Shown here one piece after another: positions 8,425 through 16,558 of a stretch of 22,731 bases of DNA (its first letter is position 1; every line of letters starts with the position of its first letter). A program made the position numbers and the translations under genes. Source of the DNA: Bacteroidota bacterium (GTDB lineage Bacteria; Bacteroidota; Bacteroidia; Bacteroidales; F082); NCBI GenBank assembly GCA_002686705.1, contig NYYH01000022.1, positions 32,916 through 55,646 of the forward strand, given 5' to 3'. Below the pieces are notes generated by a model that saw only the letters and a list, made by a program, of their open reading frames with translations, made no database searches and was not told the origin of the DNA.

Positions 8425-9129
8425 TTATAAGTTTTCAATAGCGTTCAGATAATAGTTTCTAATAGAATTCAGCTTTTCAATATCTTTGTCCTCATCATAT
8501 ATCCTAACAAAATCTACAAAGCCGTTAGAACAGATTACATTTGCCTGAGCCGCATCAAAGACAATGCTTTCGATATTATATTTTATGTTTACAGTCAGTT
8601 CTTCAAATTCATCCCAATCAAGAAGTAAAGGTAATTGGAGATAGAAATACTGTTTAACATCCATGTCTTCATAAATACCATCACTACATTTACATAACCT
8701 GATAAATTTTCTGATTTTTATGATGCTTTCATATGGTGTGATCTTTTTTGCTTTCTCAAACTCTATACCTACATCTTTGAAGTGTTGAATGACCTCTGAT
8801 ATTTTACCATATGACAATCCTTTAAAACGAATTATATTTACAGGATTGTTTCTCAGATAGATAGTGCCAGGTGCAGCATCAAATGGAATTTTCAATACAT
8901 TTTTTACCTTCTGTATTGATCTTATAATTTTTTCGTCAAGATTTATGTTTTTAGTAACTGCAAATAATGAATCTGGTTCTAGTTGATCCGGTATAGTGGT
9001 ACCATGATAACCAGGATAAGGCAAAAGTGACTCAAGAACTAAAGCACTACCTTTTGCTTCGTGCTCAACACATGTAAGTTTCTCTTTCTTTATTATTGTA
9101 CCAACTGTTTGAATAAGCTCATCGTTCAT
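8425..9129 (-). CDS. Unrecognised 234-aa cytoplasmic protein heading the mscS-ppk2 cluster
   Basis: I do not recognise this protein. It has no signal peptide or membrane segment and a mixed alpha/beta composition. Features that may be conserved are LTCVEHEAKGSALVLESLLPYPGYHG (residues ~18-43), SLFAVTKNINLDEKIIRSIQKVK (54-76), DAAPGTIYLR (84-93) and FDAAQANVICSNGFVDFVRIYD (191-212). Four cysteines are present (C20, C146, C148, C200), with C146/C148 as a CKC pair, but there is no clear metal-binding motif. Only 19 bp separate its stop from the YbdG-like channel, so translation or transcription may be coupled. It is preceded by a 195-bp gap likely to carry the cluster promoter; a weak minus-strand TAGCTTTT lies around 9159-9166. 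Function unknown. Confidence 0.75.
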   Translation of the reverse strand: MNDELIQTVGTIIKKEKLTCVEHEAKGSALVLESLLPYPGYHGTTIPDQLEPDSLFAVTKNINLDEKIIRSIQKVKNVLKIPFDAAPGTIYLRNNPVNIIRFKGLSYGKISEVIQHFKDVGIEFEKAKKITPYESIIKIRKFIRLCKCSDGIYEDMDVKQYFYLQLPLLLDWDEFEELTVNIKYNIESIVFDAAQANVICSNGFVDFVRIYDEDKDIEKLNSIRNYYLNAIENL

Positions 9130-9324
9130 AATATAAATTTATTTTTTTTGTGGATAAAAAGCTAATATAAAAAATTTCTAAATTAAATTTTGACTCAGGG
9201 TTATTTATTTTAATTATTTGATCGTTGTGTGATAGTTCTATTCTATTGTTTCCAGGTTATTAGCAGGACAAATTTTAGTTTGTAAGTATTATTTGATTGT
9301 TTAGTAATGAAGATCTAAGCTCTT
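9130..9324. other. Intergenic region, largest gap in the window (195 bp)
   Basis: Lies between the end of the pepC-like gene and the start of the unrecognised gene at 9129, both on the minus strand. It is very AT-rich. It should contain the promoter of the mscS-ppk2 cluster and a terminator for the upstream operon, but I see only a weak TAnnTTTT-like box and a 5-bp inverted repeat (ACAAA ... TTTGT, about 9268-9283). No RNA gene or reading frame of note. Confidence 0.5.
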
Positions 9325-10725
9325 TTATTCTTCAGGCGAAAACATTGGATCCCAAGGAGGTAATAAAATTGCTTTCTGTGTTAAAATCTTAAGCACATCT
9401 TGATCAATATAATCCTTGTTAATCACTAACCTAAACATATATTCATCAAACCACTTATCAGTCATAGTAAGATAGCCTTTATTACCTTTATCAGCACCCC
9501 AGCTATTCTCCAACAACCATTTATCAATAGTTCCATCAGGTAATATATTAACTCCTATCAATGCCATTCCATGTGTAGATCCACTTTCAAAAGTTTCAAT
9601 ACGTTGTTTTTTATTCATTTGAAAATCAACACCCATTAAGTCGTTGTAATTGTAGTTGTTAAGATCTAGAAAACCACTCTTACTATTTAGCTGTTTCCCA
9701 ACATCGCATGAAAAATACATAGCTTCATTTGCAAGTATTGACCTCACAGCAAATTCCTTAATCTTATCATTCGGAAGGTTGATGTATTTCCAGTTTGCGC
9801 CTTCAACCAAATTTCTATCATATCGTACTTCGTATAACTTATTATATTCCTTAACGGGATCATTCATTAACATCACATAATCATTCAAATCGATTCCTAT
9901 TAGAGCTTCGTAATATTGTTGAGGTGTATACGATTGTGCTTTACTTATTTTTCCATCCTTGTCTTTATATTGCCAAATAAATTCAGTTGGCGGCTCACCC
10001 AAACTTAACACCAGTATCCTGTAAATTTCGCTTAGCATTTCAAATTTTGCAGCTTGTTTTAATTCTTCGCTCATGCGAGATTTTGTAATGTCTCTGATCC
10101 GAAGTCCGTTTTCTCTCAATTTTCGCCGAAGTAATCTTGACATCATTGATGTTTTTTCACTTTGATACGTGTCAGGCATAGCAGATGAGGGTACTAGTCC
10201 GTATTTCATAACATTGTCTGCAAAAGTGGTCCATTGCCCGCCATCACCAATTGGGTTATGGAACAACCACGAAACCTCTCTGTCATCAAGTGGCTTATTT
10301 GCAGTTGCGATTGCTATCTCAAGAAATAAGTTAGCCTTCTCAAATTGATCCCAAAAAAAGTTATATGTCTGTGAAAACTCAAAATCTGCAAGATTATATT
10401 TTTCCTGAACAAGTGGTCGTATTGTATTCTGCCCGGTATAAAGCCAACATCTTCCTGATGATTTCTGGTTGGTAATACCATTGACAGTAACCTTGTTAGA
10501 AAAATAGTGGTTAATAACCCCCTCGTTATCACGCGTTTCAGCTAGTTTCTTTATGTCATTATGTGTGATTGCATTTAGCAAAGCAATATCTGATGGTGTT
10601 TTTTCAAATGTTGCCATGATATCCTTAATTGTTTCTTTGCTTAATTGCCCGGTTATTTCCTGAGCGTTACTTTTTATTGATTGAACAAAACATACTATTG
10701 TTACAATAATTAGAATTTTCTTCAT
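9325..10725 (-). CDS. Exported C1-family peptidase, bleomycin hydrolase/aminopeptidase C-like
   Basis: Papain-type cysteine peptidase of the C1B (PepC/bleomycin hydrolase) family, 466 aa. The catalytic set is visible: oxyanion Gln87 and nucleophile Cys93 in NQKSSGRCWLYTG, His385 in STHGMALIGV, and Asn407 in LLENSWGADKGNKGY. ITNQKSSGRCW and the C-terminal LPPWDPM are typical of this family, in which the C-terminal arm acts as an aminopeptidase ruler. Unlike classical cytosolic PepC, it starts with a signal peptide (MKKILIIVTIVCFVQSIKSNAQ, about 22 residues), so it probably works in the periplasm or outside the cell. It starts 14 bp after the SUI1-like gene and is the last gene of a likely four-gene operon. 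It may trim peptides for uptake; the exact substrate is not readable. Confidence 0.9.
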   Translation of the reverse strand: MKKILIIVTIVCFVQSIKSNAQEITGQLSKETIKDIMATFEKTPSDIALLNAITHNDIKKLAETRDNEGVINHYFSNKVTVNGITNQKSSGRCWLYTGQNTIRPLVQEKYNLADFEFSQTYNFFWDQFEKANLFLEIAIATANKPLDDREVSWLFHNPIGDGGQWTTFADNVMKYGLVPSSAMPDTYQSEKTSMMSRLLRRKLRENGLRIRDITKSRMSEELKQAAKFEMLSEIYRILVLSLGEPPTEFIWQYKDKDGKISKAQSYTPQQYYEALIGIDLNDYVMLMNDPVKEYNKLYEVRYDRNLVEGANWKYINLPNDKIKEFAVRSILANEAMYFSCDVGKQLNSKSGFLDLNNYNYNDLMGVDFQMNKKQRIETFESGSTHGMALIGVNILPDGTIDKWLLENSWGADKGNKGYLTMTDKWFDEYMFRLVINKDYIDQDVLKILTQKAILLPPWDPMFSPEE

Positions 10726-10739
10726 AAAATAAATTTAAA

Positions 10740-11078
10740 TTAACCTTTGATTTTACAACTATAACCCATGTTTACCAGAAGATCTTTCACTTTCTCTTTG
10801 AAATCACCTTGAATGAGTATCTCATTATCTTTTACAGAGCCTCCAACACCACATTTAGATTTTAAGATTTTTCCCAGCTCCTTAAGATCTTCATTACGAC
10901 CAACATACCCAGTAACCAATGTTACTTTTTTTCCCCTCCTTTGCTTCATATCTAAAGTAACATAAAGCTTTTGATTCTCAGCTGATAGGGTAATTACTTT
11001 GTCATCCTGTTCATCCCATTGATCAAAATCGGGATTTGTTGAATAAACAAATTTTGTGTTTCTAAACTTTGCTGACAT
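10740..11078 (-). CDS. SUI1/eIF1-like translation factor (YciH family)
   Basis: A 112-aa cytoplasmic protein. The C-terminal ~70 residues form the SUI1 fold: GKKVTLVTGYVGRNEDLKELGKILKSKCGVGGSVKDNEILIQGDFKEKVKDLLVNMGY. The KxVTxVxG strand and the KxxCGxGGSVKDxEIxIQGD motif are diagnostic. In E. coli the relative YciH has eIF1-like activity on initiation fidelity and is linked to stress; that role is inferred here. The gene overlaps the end of the lipid kinase gene by 17 bp and is followed after 14 bp by the exported peptidase, so it sits in the middle of a compact operon and is probably translationally coupled to the kinase gene. Confidence 0.92.
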   Translation of the reverse strand: MSAKFRNTKFVYSTNPDFDQWDEQDDKVITLSAENQKLYVTLDMKQRRGKKVTLVTGYVGRNEDLKELGKILKSKCGVGGSVKDNEILIQGDFKEKVKDLLVNMGYSCKIKG

Positions 11079-11955
11079 ATGGATTTATAATGATTTTCAA
11101 AGATAGTGGGTTTATCTTAATCTCCAGTTCTTTCCCAAAATTTATTGCTTCACCATCTATATTCACAACTCCTTTATGATCCCGAACTACACTTAAACTT
11201 TTTGTCTTTAATATTGTTGCAGAGGGTGAAATATCAATTCGTTTTAAGAGTAACAAGCTTGCAATTAATGGAATACGATAGATTTGAGGTTTCTTTACGA
11301 TACACACATCCAGTAATCCATCCCTTAATTTAGCATTTGGAGCAATTGTGGTATTATAACCAAACTGGTTTGAATTAGCAAAAGCAACAAACAATGCTCT
11401 TTCAGTAATCACCTTTCCATTATCAAACGTTAACTTATAAGTTTGTGGTTTATAATTAAAATATTCATTTGCAATTATTTGAAAATACCCTAAAAAGCCA
11501 CGGCGAACTCCTCTAGCAAATCGCTCTGCCACAAGAGCGTCAAAACCAACTCCTGCAATACTGACAAAGATGTTTCCATTAACAGATCCTGTGTCGATAG
11601 TTGAAGTTTGCTGCTTATTTATTAGATCTATTGCCTTCTCAATATTTCGGGGTATTCCTAAATGTCGAGCAAGTCCATTTCCAGATCCCAACGGTACAAT
11701 TCCCAATGTATTAGAAGTTTTTATCAATTGTGAGGCAACTTCGTTTACTGTACCATCTCCCCCAACTGCTACAATAATATCTATCCCCTCTGCGACAGCT
11801 TTTTTACTTAAATTAATTGCGTGGTCAGCCGATTGAGTGTAAGTTACCGATACATTAAAAATATTATGATCAATTCTACTTTCGATTGCTCGAGAAATTC
11901 GTTCCTCGTTTCCCTTTGCAGAATTGGGATTAACTATAAAAAGAATATTCTTCAT
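11062..11955 (-). CDS. Diacylglycerol/sphingosine kinase-family lipid kinase (YegS/DagK type)
   Basis: A 297-aa soluble or peripheral membrane enzyme that phosphorylates a lipid alcohol such as diacylglycerol with ATP. Motifs: IVNPNSAKG (residues 7-15), the nucleotide-binding GGDGTVNEVASQL (65-77), and PLGSGNGLARHLGIP (88-102). VSIAGVGFDALVAERF, the C-terminal DGLLDVCIV and VVNIDGE strands also match the DAGK catalytic domain family. Length is normal for the family. The 3' end overlaps the SUI1-like gene by 17 bp; the small lipoprotein gene ends 48 bp upstream. The true lipid substrate (diacylglycerol, phosphatidylglycerol or a long-chain base) cannot be told from sequence. In Bacteroidota, recycling of diacylglycerol from envelope synthesis is the most likely role. 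Confidence 0.9.
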   Translation of the reverse strand: MKNILFIVNPNSAKGNEERISRAIESRIDHNIFNVSVTYTQSADHAINLSKKAVAEGIDIIVAVGGDGTVNEVASQLIKTSNTLGIVPLGSGNGLARHLGIPRNIEKAIDLINKQQTSTIDTGSVNGNIFVSIAGVGFDALVAERFARGVRRGFLGYFQIIANEYFNYKPQTYKLTFDNGKVITERALFVAFANSNQFGYNTTIAPNAKLRDGLLDVCIVKKPQIYRIPLIASLLLLKRIDISPSATILKTKSLSVVRDHKGVVNIDGEAINFGKELEIKINPLSLKIIINPYVSKV

Positions 11956-12003
11956 ATAATACAGTCTTTGTTGAACGGTTGTATCATAATGAAATGCGGA
12001 ATA

Positions 12004-12357
12004 CTAATTTTTCTTTCCTACAACCACTTTTACCACTCTAATTTTTTCCTCGGCTGCAACACCACTTTCATTAGTAACATTATATTTAACTTCATAATCA
12101 CCGACAGATGAAACATTAACATTATTAGTAGTAGTTATTTTGTTTGTTATATCTATAGTATCACCTTCAATTGTAATATCGTAAGCAATAGCTCCGGCAT
12201 CAACATAAGGTAATTCGAGTGCCCAGTTTGTTGGATTTGAACCTAATACTAATATAACAGGTACGGTACCATCGCCGGAATCATCTTTTTTACATGATGA
12301 TGAAAACGAAAGAGATAAAATTACAAGAACTATTGTGTAAATGAAACTACGATTCAT
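12004..12357 (-). CDS. Small lipoprotein with Ig-like (DUF5011-type) domain
   Basis: A 117-aa predicted lipoprotein. The hydrophobic N-terminus leads into a lipobox-like SFSSSC with Cys22, followed by KKDDSGDG, a Bacteroidota-style surface-export signal of charged residues. The rest (about 31-112) resembles a single bacterial Ig-like domain: PVILVLGSNPTNWALELPYVDAGAIAYDI, then VNVSSVGDYEVKYNVTNESGVAA and RVVKVVV. This is the pattern of DUF5011 domains (PxIxLxG ... YxDxGAxA ... G.Y.V.Y...D..GN). No catalytic residues; probably a surface or periplasmic binding module. A TAATTTTG promoter box with a good -33 lies upstream, and the lipid kinase gene follows after 48 bp, so it is probably the first gene of that operon. 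Confidence 0.85.
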   Translation of the reverse strand: MNRSFIYTIVLVILSLSFSSSCKKDDSGDGTVPVILVLGSNPTNWALELPYVDAGAIAYDITIEGDTIDITNKITTTNNVNVSSVGDYEVKYNVTNESGVAAEEKIRVVKVVVGKKN

Positions 12358-12388
12358 GATATGTAGATTTAAGTTATTATTTATTCCG

Positions 12389-12396
12389 CAAAATTA
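12389..12396 (-). promoter_or_regulatory. Bacteroidota promoter (TTG-N22-TAATTTTG) for the lipoprotein-lipid kinase-SUI1-pepC operon
   Basis: On the minus strand TAATTTTG matches TAnnTTTG exactly and lies 31 bp before the ATG at 12357. A TTG lies 22 bp further upstream (minus-strand reading), within the known 17-23 bp spacing. This is one of the two best-formed promoters in the window. Confidence 0.6.
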
Positions 12397-12469
12397 TACA
12401 ATTTAGTCTGTTTATTATCAATTTCACTTGAATATAAACTGGTAAAACACTAGGTAAATAAAAACAAAC

Positions 12470-12477
12470 TATTTTTG
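12470..12477 (+). promoter_or_regulatory. Bacteroidota -7 promoter box (TATTTTTG) for the M23 peptidase
   Basis: Exact TAnnTTTG match 17 bp before the ATG at 12495, giving a very short leader of about 12 nt. No TTG at the expected -33 position. Divergent from the promoter at 12389-12396. Confidence 0.5.
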
Positions 12478-12494
12478 CACCCAACGATTTAAAT

Positions 12495-14267
12495 ATGGCT
12501 GAAAAACTTAGATACTGGCTATTTGCCTTTTTTATTATACTTTATCCGAGCTTGTGTTTATCACAATCAACTGAGCCTTCGAAAAGTAATCATGTTAGTA
12601 AAGAAAAGATAAATAAACTTCCTTTTGGTCTACCTGTTGATATACCATTATATCTCTCTGGCACATTTGGAGAATTGAGATCAGATCACTTCCACTCAGG
12701 AATAGATATTAAAACTGAGGGAGTTGAGGGTAAAATAATAAGGGCAATCGATGACGGTTGGGTAAGTAGAATTAAAATATCTACAGGTGGATATGGTAAG
12801 ACGCTATATATAACACACCCAAATGGTTATGTGTCAGTTTATGCGCATCTCCAAAATTTTAATGATAGCATTCAAAAATTTGTTGTTAATGAACAATATT
12901 TAAAGGAAAGTTTTACGATTCAAATATTCCCCGAAAACGGTGAAATTAATGTTAAAAAAGGGGATATAATTGCTTACTCTGGGAACACTGGCAGCTCGGA
13001 TGGTCCACATTTGCATTTTGAAATAAGGGAAGAATTATCACAATATCCTGTCAACCCTCTGCTTTTTGAAAGCATAAAAATAAAAGATTATTACCGACCT
13101 AAAATTATTAAACTGGCTATATATCCTGTTGATGATAACTCATTTATTAATGGATTGAATGATACCGTTTTTTACGATGTAGAGGGTTGGGGTATTGACC
13201 ATCGAATTAAAGGAAACCCTTTTATTACTCTTGCCGGAAGAATTTCATTTGGTATTGGCACCTACGATCTTATGAATGACGCACCAAATAAAAATGGTGT
13301 TTACAGCACAAAACTTTACCATGACACAAACCTTGTTTATCATCTTAACATGAACAAGTTATCATTCAACACATCACGTTACATTAACAGTCTTATAGAT
13401 TATTCATTTTTTATCAGAACGAAAAAAAGGATTATCAGAACTGAAGTTGATACTAATAATATGCTTAACAATTATTTGACAATACAAAATAATGGAATTA
13501 TTGATTTCGATGATTCATTAACCCACAAAATGTTATTTGAAGTTAAGGATGTTTATGAAAATGTATCTAAACTTACATTTAATGTTGTTGGTTCTACTAT
13601 TCTTATTACCGATTCTTCTAGTCATAAAAATAATAGTACAGGTTCGTTTTTTGATTTTACAAAAAAAAACAGCATTATGGCTGACAGAATTAATGTGAAT
13701 TTCCCGGCAAATAGTTTTTACAGATCTTTCTATTTTGATTTCACAAAATTGGAAAAAGACAGCAACTCATATTCTTCAACTTACAAACTTCACAACCAGT
13801 TTGTACCGGTTCATAAATATTTTACCATAAGCATATTAACTGATTCAGTAATTCCAGAACTCCGTGACAATATGTACATTTCTTTTTCTCCCGACAACAA
13901 AGAATTTTTTTACATCAATACTAAATCAGATGGAGAATATCTAAGAGGTAAATCAAGAGTATTAGGATATTATAAAATTTTAATTGATACCACTCCTCCA
14001 ATAATTAAAGAAGTTAATTTCTATAACAATAAAAAATTGAAAGGCCAAAACAATCTTAAAATTGAAATTAAAGATGAAGAAACAGGTATTCTAAATTACA
14101 AAGCCACAATAAATGATAGTTGGATATTAATGGAGTATGATCCCAAAAAGGAACTTCTTATTTACAATTTTGATCAGATGCTACAAAAAGGAAAAAATGA
14201 ATTCAAGCTTGTTATTACCGACATGCTTGATAATGAAAGTGAATATAATTGTATTTTGATTTACTAG
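12495..14267 (+). CDS. M23 (LytM/lysostaphin-type) zinc metallopeptidase with long C-terminal region
   Basis: Exported protein of 590 aa; signal peptide ~1-23 (FAFFIILYPSLCLSQ). The M23 domain spans ~50-195: LSGTFGELRSDHFHSGIDIK gives zinc ligands H67 and D71, YAHLQ gives H118, and SGNTGSSDGPHLHFEIRE gives H172 and the third ligand H174. All expected catalytic positions are intact, so it should be an active peptidoglycan endopeptidase or amidase-type hydrolase in the periplasm. Residues ~200-590 are predicted to be beta-rich; DTTPPIIKEVNFYNNKKL and IKDEETGILNYKATINDSWI resemble Ig/FN3-like modules and may position the enzyme on the wall. It is a single-gene unit with its own -7 box, convergent with the gene at 14325. 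Confidence 0.92.
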   Translation: MAEKLRYWLFAFFIILYPSLCLSQSTEPSKSNHVSKEKINKLPFGLPVDIPLYLSGTFGELRSDHFHSGIDIKTEGVEGKIIRAIDDGWVSRIKISTGGYGKTLYITHPNGYVSVYAHLQNFNDSIQKFVVNEQYLKESFTIQIFPENGEINVKKGDIIAYSGNTGSSDGPHLHFEIREELSQYPVNPLLFESIKIKDYYRPKIIKLAIYPVDDNSFINGLNDTVFYDVEGWGIDHRIKGNPFITLAGRISFGIGTYDLMNDAPNKNGVYSTKLYHDTNLVYHLNMNKLSFNTSRYINSLIDYSFFIRTKKRIIRTEVDTNNMLNNYLTIQNNGIIDFDDSLTHKMLFEVKDVYENVSKLTFNVVGSTILITDSSSHKNNSTGSFFDFTKKNSIMADRINVNFPANSFYRSFYFDFTKLEKDSNSYSSTYKLHNQFVPVHKYFTISILTDSVIPELRDNMYISFSPDNKEFFYINTKSDGEYLRGKSRVLGYYKILIDTTPPIIKEVNFYNNKKLKGQNNLKIEIKDEETGILNYKATINDSWILMEYDPKKELLIYNFDQMLQKGKNEFKLVITDMLDNESEYNCILIY

Positions 14268-14324
14268 CTAAAATCTTGCTAACAGTCATTTTTCAAACCA
14301 CCAGTCACAACTAACTATACAACA

Positions 14325-14813
14325 TTAAACCTTAAACCAGGTAGCGCCAAGTTGTGAACTCCTATTCCCACATTTATCATCAACCTTCTTGAATGTCACC
14401 TCATCATTACCCTTAAATTTAAACTCATAAATCCCAGGTCTAATTCCACATTCTGAGTCTTGAGTTGTGTAAACAAAAGTGACTTTACTATCCTTGATTA
14501 CTATTTTACCCTTTACGAAAAATGGACTTTCAACCGAAGGTTGCTCTATTGAGAAATTTTGTCCTTTAATTGTGAGCATCGCCCCATCGTTATAACTTGC
14601 CCATGTTCCTTCCAAAGTAAGTTTATCGGAGTTACTTATTTCATTAGATTTAGTTTCTTCTGTATTTGCGATATTTTCTTCACCGGATTCCGTTTGAGTT
14701 ACAAAATAGCTGATAACAAAGGATAAAATCGTAATACCAATTATAATAATTAAAAAAACTAGTAGCGTATTATTCTTTTTGCCGGTTCGCCTTTTGTATT
14801 TTCTTTTTGCCAT
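14325..14813 (-). CDS. Membrane-anchored hypothetical protein with lipocalin-like C-terminal domain
   Basis: A 162-aa protein of unknown function. It begins with a strongly basic stretch (MAKRKYKRRTGKKNN), then one transmembrane helix (~17-38, LLVFLIIIIGITILSFVISYF), giving an inside-positive N-terminus. An acidic, low-complexity linker (~40-62) follows. Residues ~64-162 look like a small beta-barrel: LEGTWASYNDGAMLTIKG, FVKGKIVIKDSKVTFVYTT, YEFKFKGNDEVTFKKV. Starting with GTW and alternating strands, this resembles lipocalin-like/DUF domains common in Bacteroidota. Two cysteines (in SECGIRPG and DKCGNRS) could form a disulfide outside the cytoplasm. Divergent from guaA with a 74-bp shared promoter region. 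Confidence 0.75.
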   Translation of the reverse strand: MAKRKYKRRTGKKNNTLLVFLIIIIGITILSFVISYFVTQTESGEENIANTEETKSNEISNSDKLTLEGTWASYNDGAMLTIKGQNFSIEQPSVESPFFVKGKIVIKDSKVTFVYTTQDSECGIRPGIYEFKFKGNDEVTFKKVDDKCGNRSSQLGATWFKV

Positions 14814-14849
14814 GAGTCGTTTGGATATGGTTTAAATTAAAATTGTATT

Positions 14850-14857
14850 CAAAGATA
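14850..14857 (-). promoter_or_regulatory. Bacteroidota -7 promoter box (TATCTTTG) for the membrane-anchored protein
   Basis: Exact TAnnTTTG on the minus strand, 36 bp before the ATG at 14813. A TTTTG lies about 26 bp upstream on the same strand, slightly beyond the usual spacing, and falls inside the guaA -7 region, so the two divergent promoters overlap. Confidence 0.5.
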
Positions 14858-14875
14858 CTAATTATAAATCTTAGT

Positions 14876-14883
14876 TACCTTTG
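14876..14883 (+). promoter_or_regulatory. Bacteroidota -7 promoter box (TACCTTTG) directly abutting the guaA start
   Basis: Exact TAnnTTTG match whose last base is only 4 bp before the guaA ATG at 14888. With a start site about 4-6 bp downstream of the box, transcription would begin at or next to the start codon, so the mRNA would be leaderless. The box ends in the palindrome TTTGCAAA (14880-14887). No TTG at the -33 spacing. Confidence 0.5.
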
Positions 14884-14887
14884 CAAA

Positions 14888-16417
14888 ATGAAAGAAACCA
14901 TCCTGATTTTAGACTTTGGCTCTCAATATACACAGCTTATAGCACGAAGAGTTAGAGAGTTAAACGTTTATTGTGAGATACATCCATATAACAAAATTCC
15001 TGAATCTTTATTAGATGTTGCAGGTGTGATTTTATCGGGAAGTCCGTTTTCGGTACGTGATGAGGAAGCCCCAATTCCCGATTTATCTAAAATTAAAGGT
15101 AAGATGCCTTTATTAGGTGTTTGCTATGGTGCTCAATTATTTGCACAATCAGAAGGAGGTGAAGTGCTTCCATCAAAAATCAGGGAATACGGAAGGGCTA
15201 ATCTATGTTACATAGATAGATCGTGTAGATTACTGGCTGACATGACAGATGGTACTCAGGTTTGGATGTCTCATGGAGATACTATTCTGGGGATTCCTGA
15301 AAATTTTGGTCTCACCGCTAGTACCGAAAATGTTAAAGTTGCAGGTTTTAAAATTGATAATGAACAAACCTTCGGAATTCAGTTTCATCCCGAAGTATAT
15401 CACACAAAAGAAGGAACCCAATTACTCAGAAACTTTTTGGTTGACATATGCCATTGTACTCAAAGCTGGACACCAGATTCGTTTATTGAATCGACAATAA
15501 TTTCTCTCAGAAAAAAAATTGGCAATGACAAAGTTGTACTTGGATTATCAGGTGGTGTTGACTCATCTGTTGCTGCGGTACTACTTAATAAAGCTATTGG
15601 AAATAATCTTTATTGCATTTTTGTTGACAACGGTCTGTTAAGGAAGAATGAATTTAAAGATGTTCTGCATTCGTATAGAGATATGGGCCTTAATGTTAAG
15701 GGAGTAGATGCAACCGAAAAATTTATTAGCGCATTATCTGGGATTTCTGAACCCGAAAAAAAAAGAAAGGCAATTGGAAATGCATTTATAGAAGTATTTG
15801 ATCATGAAGCACATCTTATAGAAAATGTAACATGGCTTGCACAAGGAACAATATATCCTGATGTTATCGAATCTATTTCTGTAAAAGGACCATCCGCCAC
15901 AATTAAATCGCATCATAATGTTGGTGGTTTACCTGATTTTATGAAACTAAAAGTTGTTGAACCTCTAAACAACCTTTTTAAAGATGAGGTTCGACGTATA
16001 GGACGTGCTTTAAAAATGCCTTCGATAATAATTGAAAGGCATCCATTTCCAGGCCCTGGATTAGGCATTAGAATATTAGGTGAAGTAACGCACAATAGGA
16101 TTAAAATTCTACAGGAGGTTGATCACATATACATCCAAAACATGAGAGACTTTGGCTTGTATGATAAAGTTTGGCAGGCAGCAGCGATACTGCTACCTAT
16201 ACAATCGGTTGGCGTTATGGGTGATGAAAGAACTTATGAAAACGTTGTTGCTTTGAGGGCTGTTGAATCAACAGACGGTATGACTGCCGACTGGTCACCT
16301 CTTCCTTATGATTATTTGTCGAAAGTATCAAGTGAAATAATTAATAAAGTTTCAGGAGTTAACAGAGTCGTTTACGACATTAGCTCTAAACCTCCTGCTA
16401 CTATTGAGTGGGAATAA
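14888..16417 (+). CDS. guaA: GMP synthase (glutamine-hydrolysing)
   Basis: Converts XMP, glutamine and ATP to GMP, the last step of de novo GMP synthesis. The 509-aa protein has the N-terminal class I glutamine amidotransferase domain with nucleophile C79 (GVCYGAQ) and H167/E169 (FGIQFHPEV). The ATP pyrophosphatase P-loop [12 protein letters not shown] lies at ~219-230. The C-terminal dimerisation/XMP-binding domain has [16 protein letters not shown] and ends KPPATIEWE, the canonical terminus. The frame is open 15 codons further upstream, but the start at 14888 gives [21 protein letters not shown], matching the family N-terminus; the extension would also run through the promoter box. It is followed after 141 bp by the LysM gene, a common Bacteroidota order. 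Confidence 0.98.
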   Translation: MKETILILDFGSQYTQLIARRVRELNVYCEIHPYNKIPESLLDVAGVILSGSPFSVRDEEAPIPDLSKIKGKMPLLGVCYGAQLFAQSEGGEVLPSKIREYGRANLCYIDRSCRLLADMTDGTQVWMSHGDTILGIPENFGLTASTENVKVAGFKIDNEQTFGIQFHPEVYHTKEGTQLLRNFLVDICHCTQSWTPDSFIESTIISLRKKIGNDKVVLGLSGGVDSSVAAVLLNKAIGNNLYCIFVDNGLLRKNEFKDVLHSYRDMGLNVKGVDATEKFISALSGISEPEKKRKAIGNAFIEVFDHEAHLIENVTWLAQGTIYPDVIESISVKGPSATIKSHHNVGGLPDFMKLKVVEPLNNLFKDEVRRIGRALKMPSIIIERHPFPGPGLGIRILGEVTHNRIKILQEVDHIYIQNMRDFGLYDKVWQAAAILLPIQSVGVMGDERTYENVVALRAVESTDGMTADWSPLPYDYLSKVSSEIINKVSGVNRVVYDISSKPPATIEWE

Positions 16418-16527
16418 TTTAGAATTTATTACAGATTAATGATCGGTTAGGATTAAGCGTAAAGAAGACAATCGGGATTATAAATCATAAATGTTTTCGT
16501 TTTGCGTTATAGGATAACTTAGTTTTT

Positions 16528-16535
16528 TATCTTTG
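16528..16535 (+). promoter_or_regulatory. Bacteroidota promoter (TTTTG-N23-TATCTTTG) for the LysM protein
   Basis: TATCTTTG matches TAnnTTTG exactly, 23 bp before the ATG at 16559. TTTTG at 16500-16504 lies 23 bp upstream, at the upper limit of normal -33 spacing. This suggests the LysM gene is transcribed on its own as well as any read-through from guaA. Confidence 0.55.
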
Positions 16536-16558
16536 AGACTGGATACCCGAAATTTATA

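Noticed and set aside
14268..14324. Terminator between the convergent M23 gene and the gene at 14325
   Set aside because: No inverted repeat of useful length followed by a T-tract could be found by eye.
14843..14887. Upstream extension of GMP synthase
   Set aside because: The conserved N-terminus begins at [13 protein letters not shown] (14888), and the extension overlaps the promoter boxes.
16418..16558. Riboswitch or guanine-responsive element between guaA and the LysM gene
   Set aside because: No recognisable purine-riboswitch core or strong stem-loop is visible. The region contains only a standard promoter.
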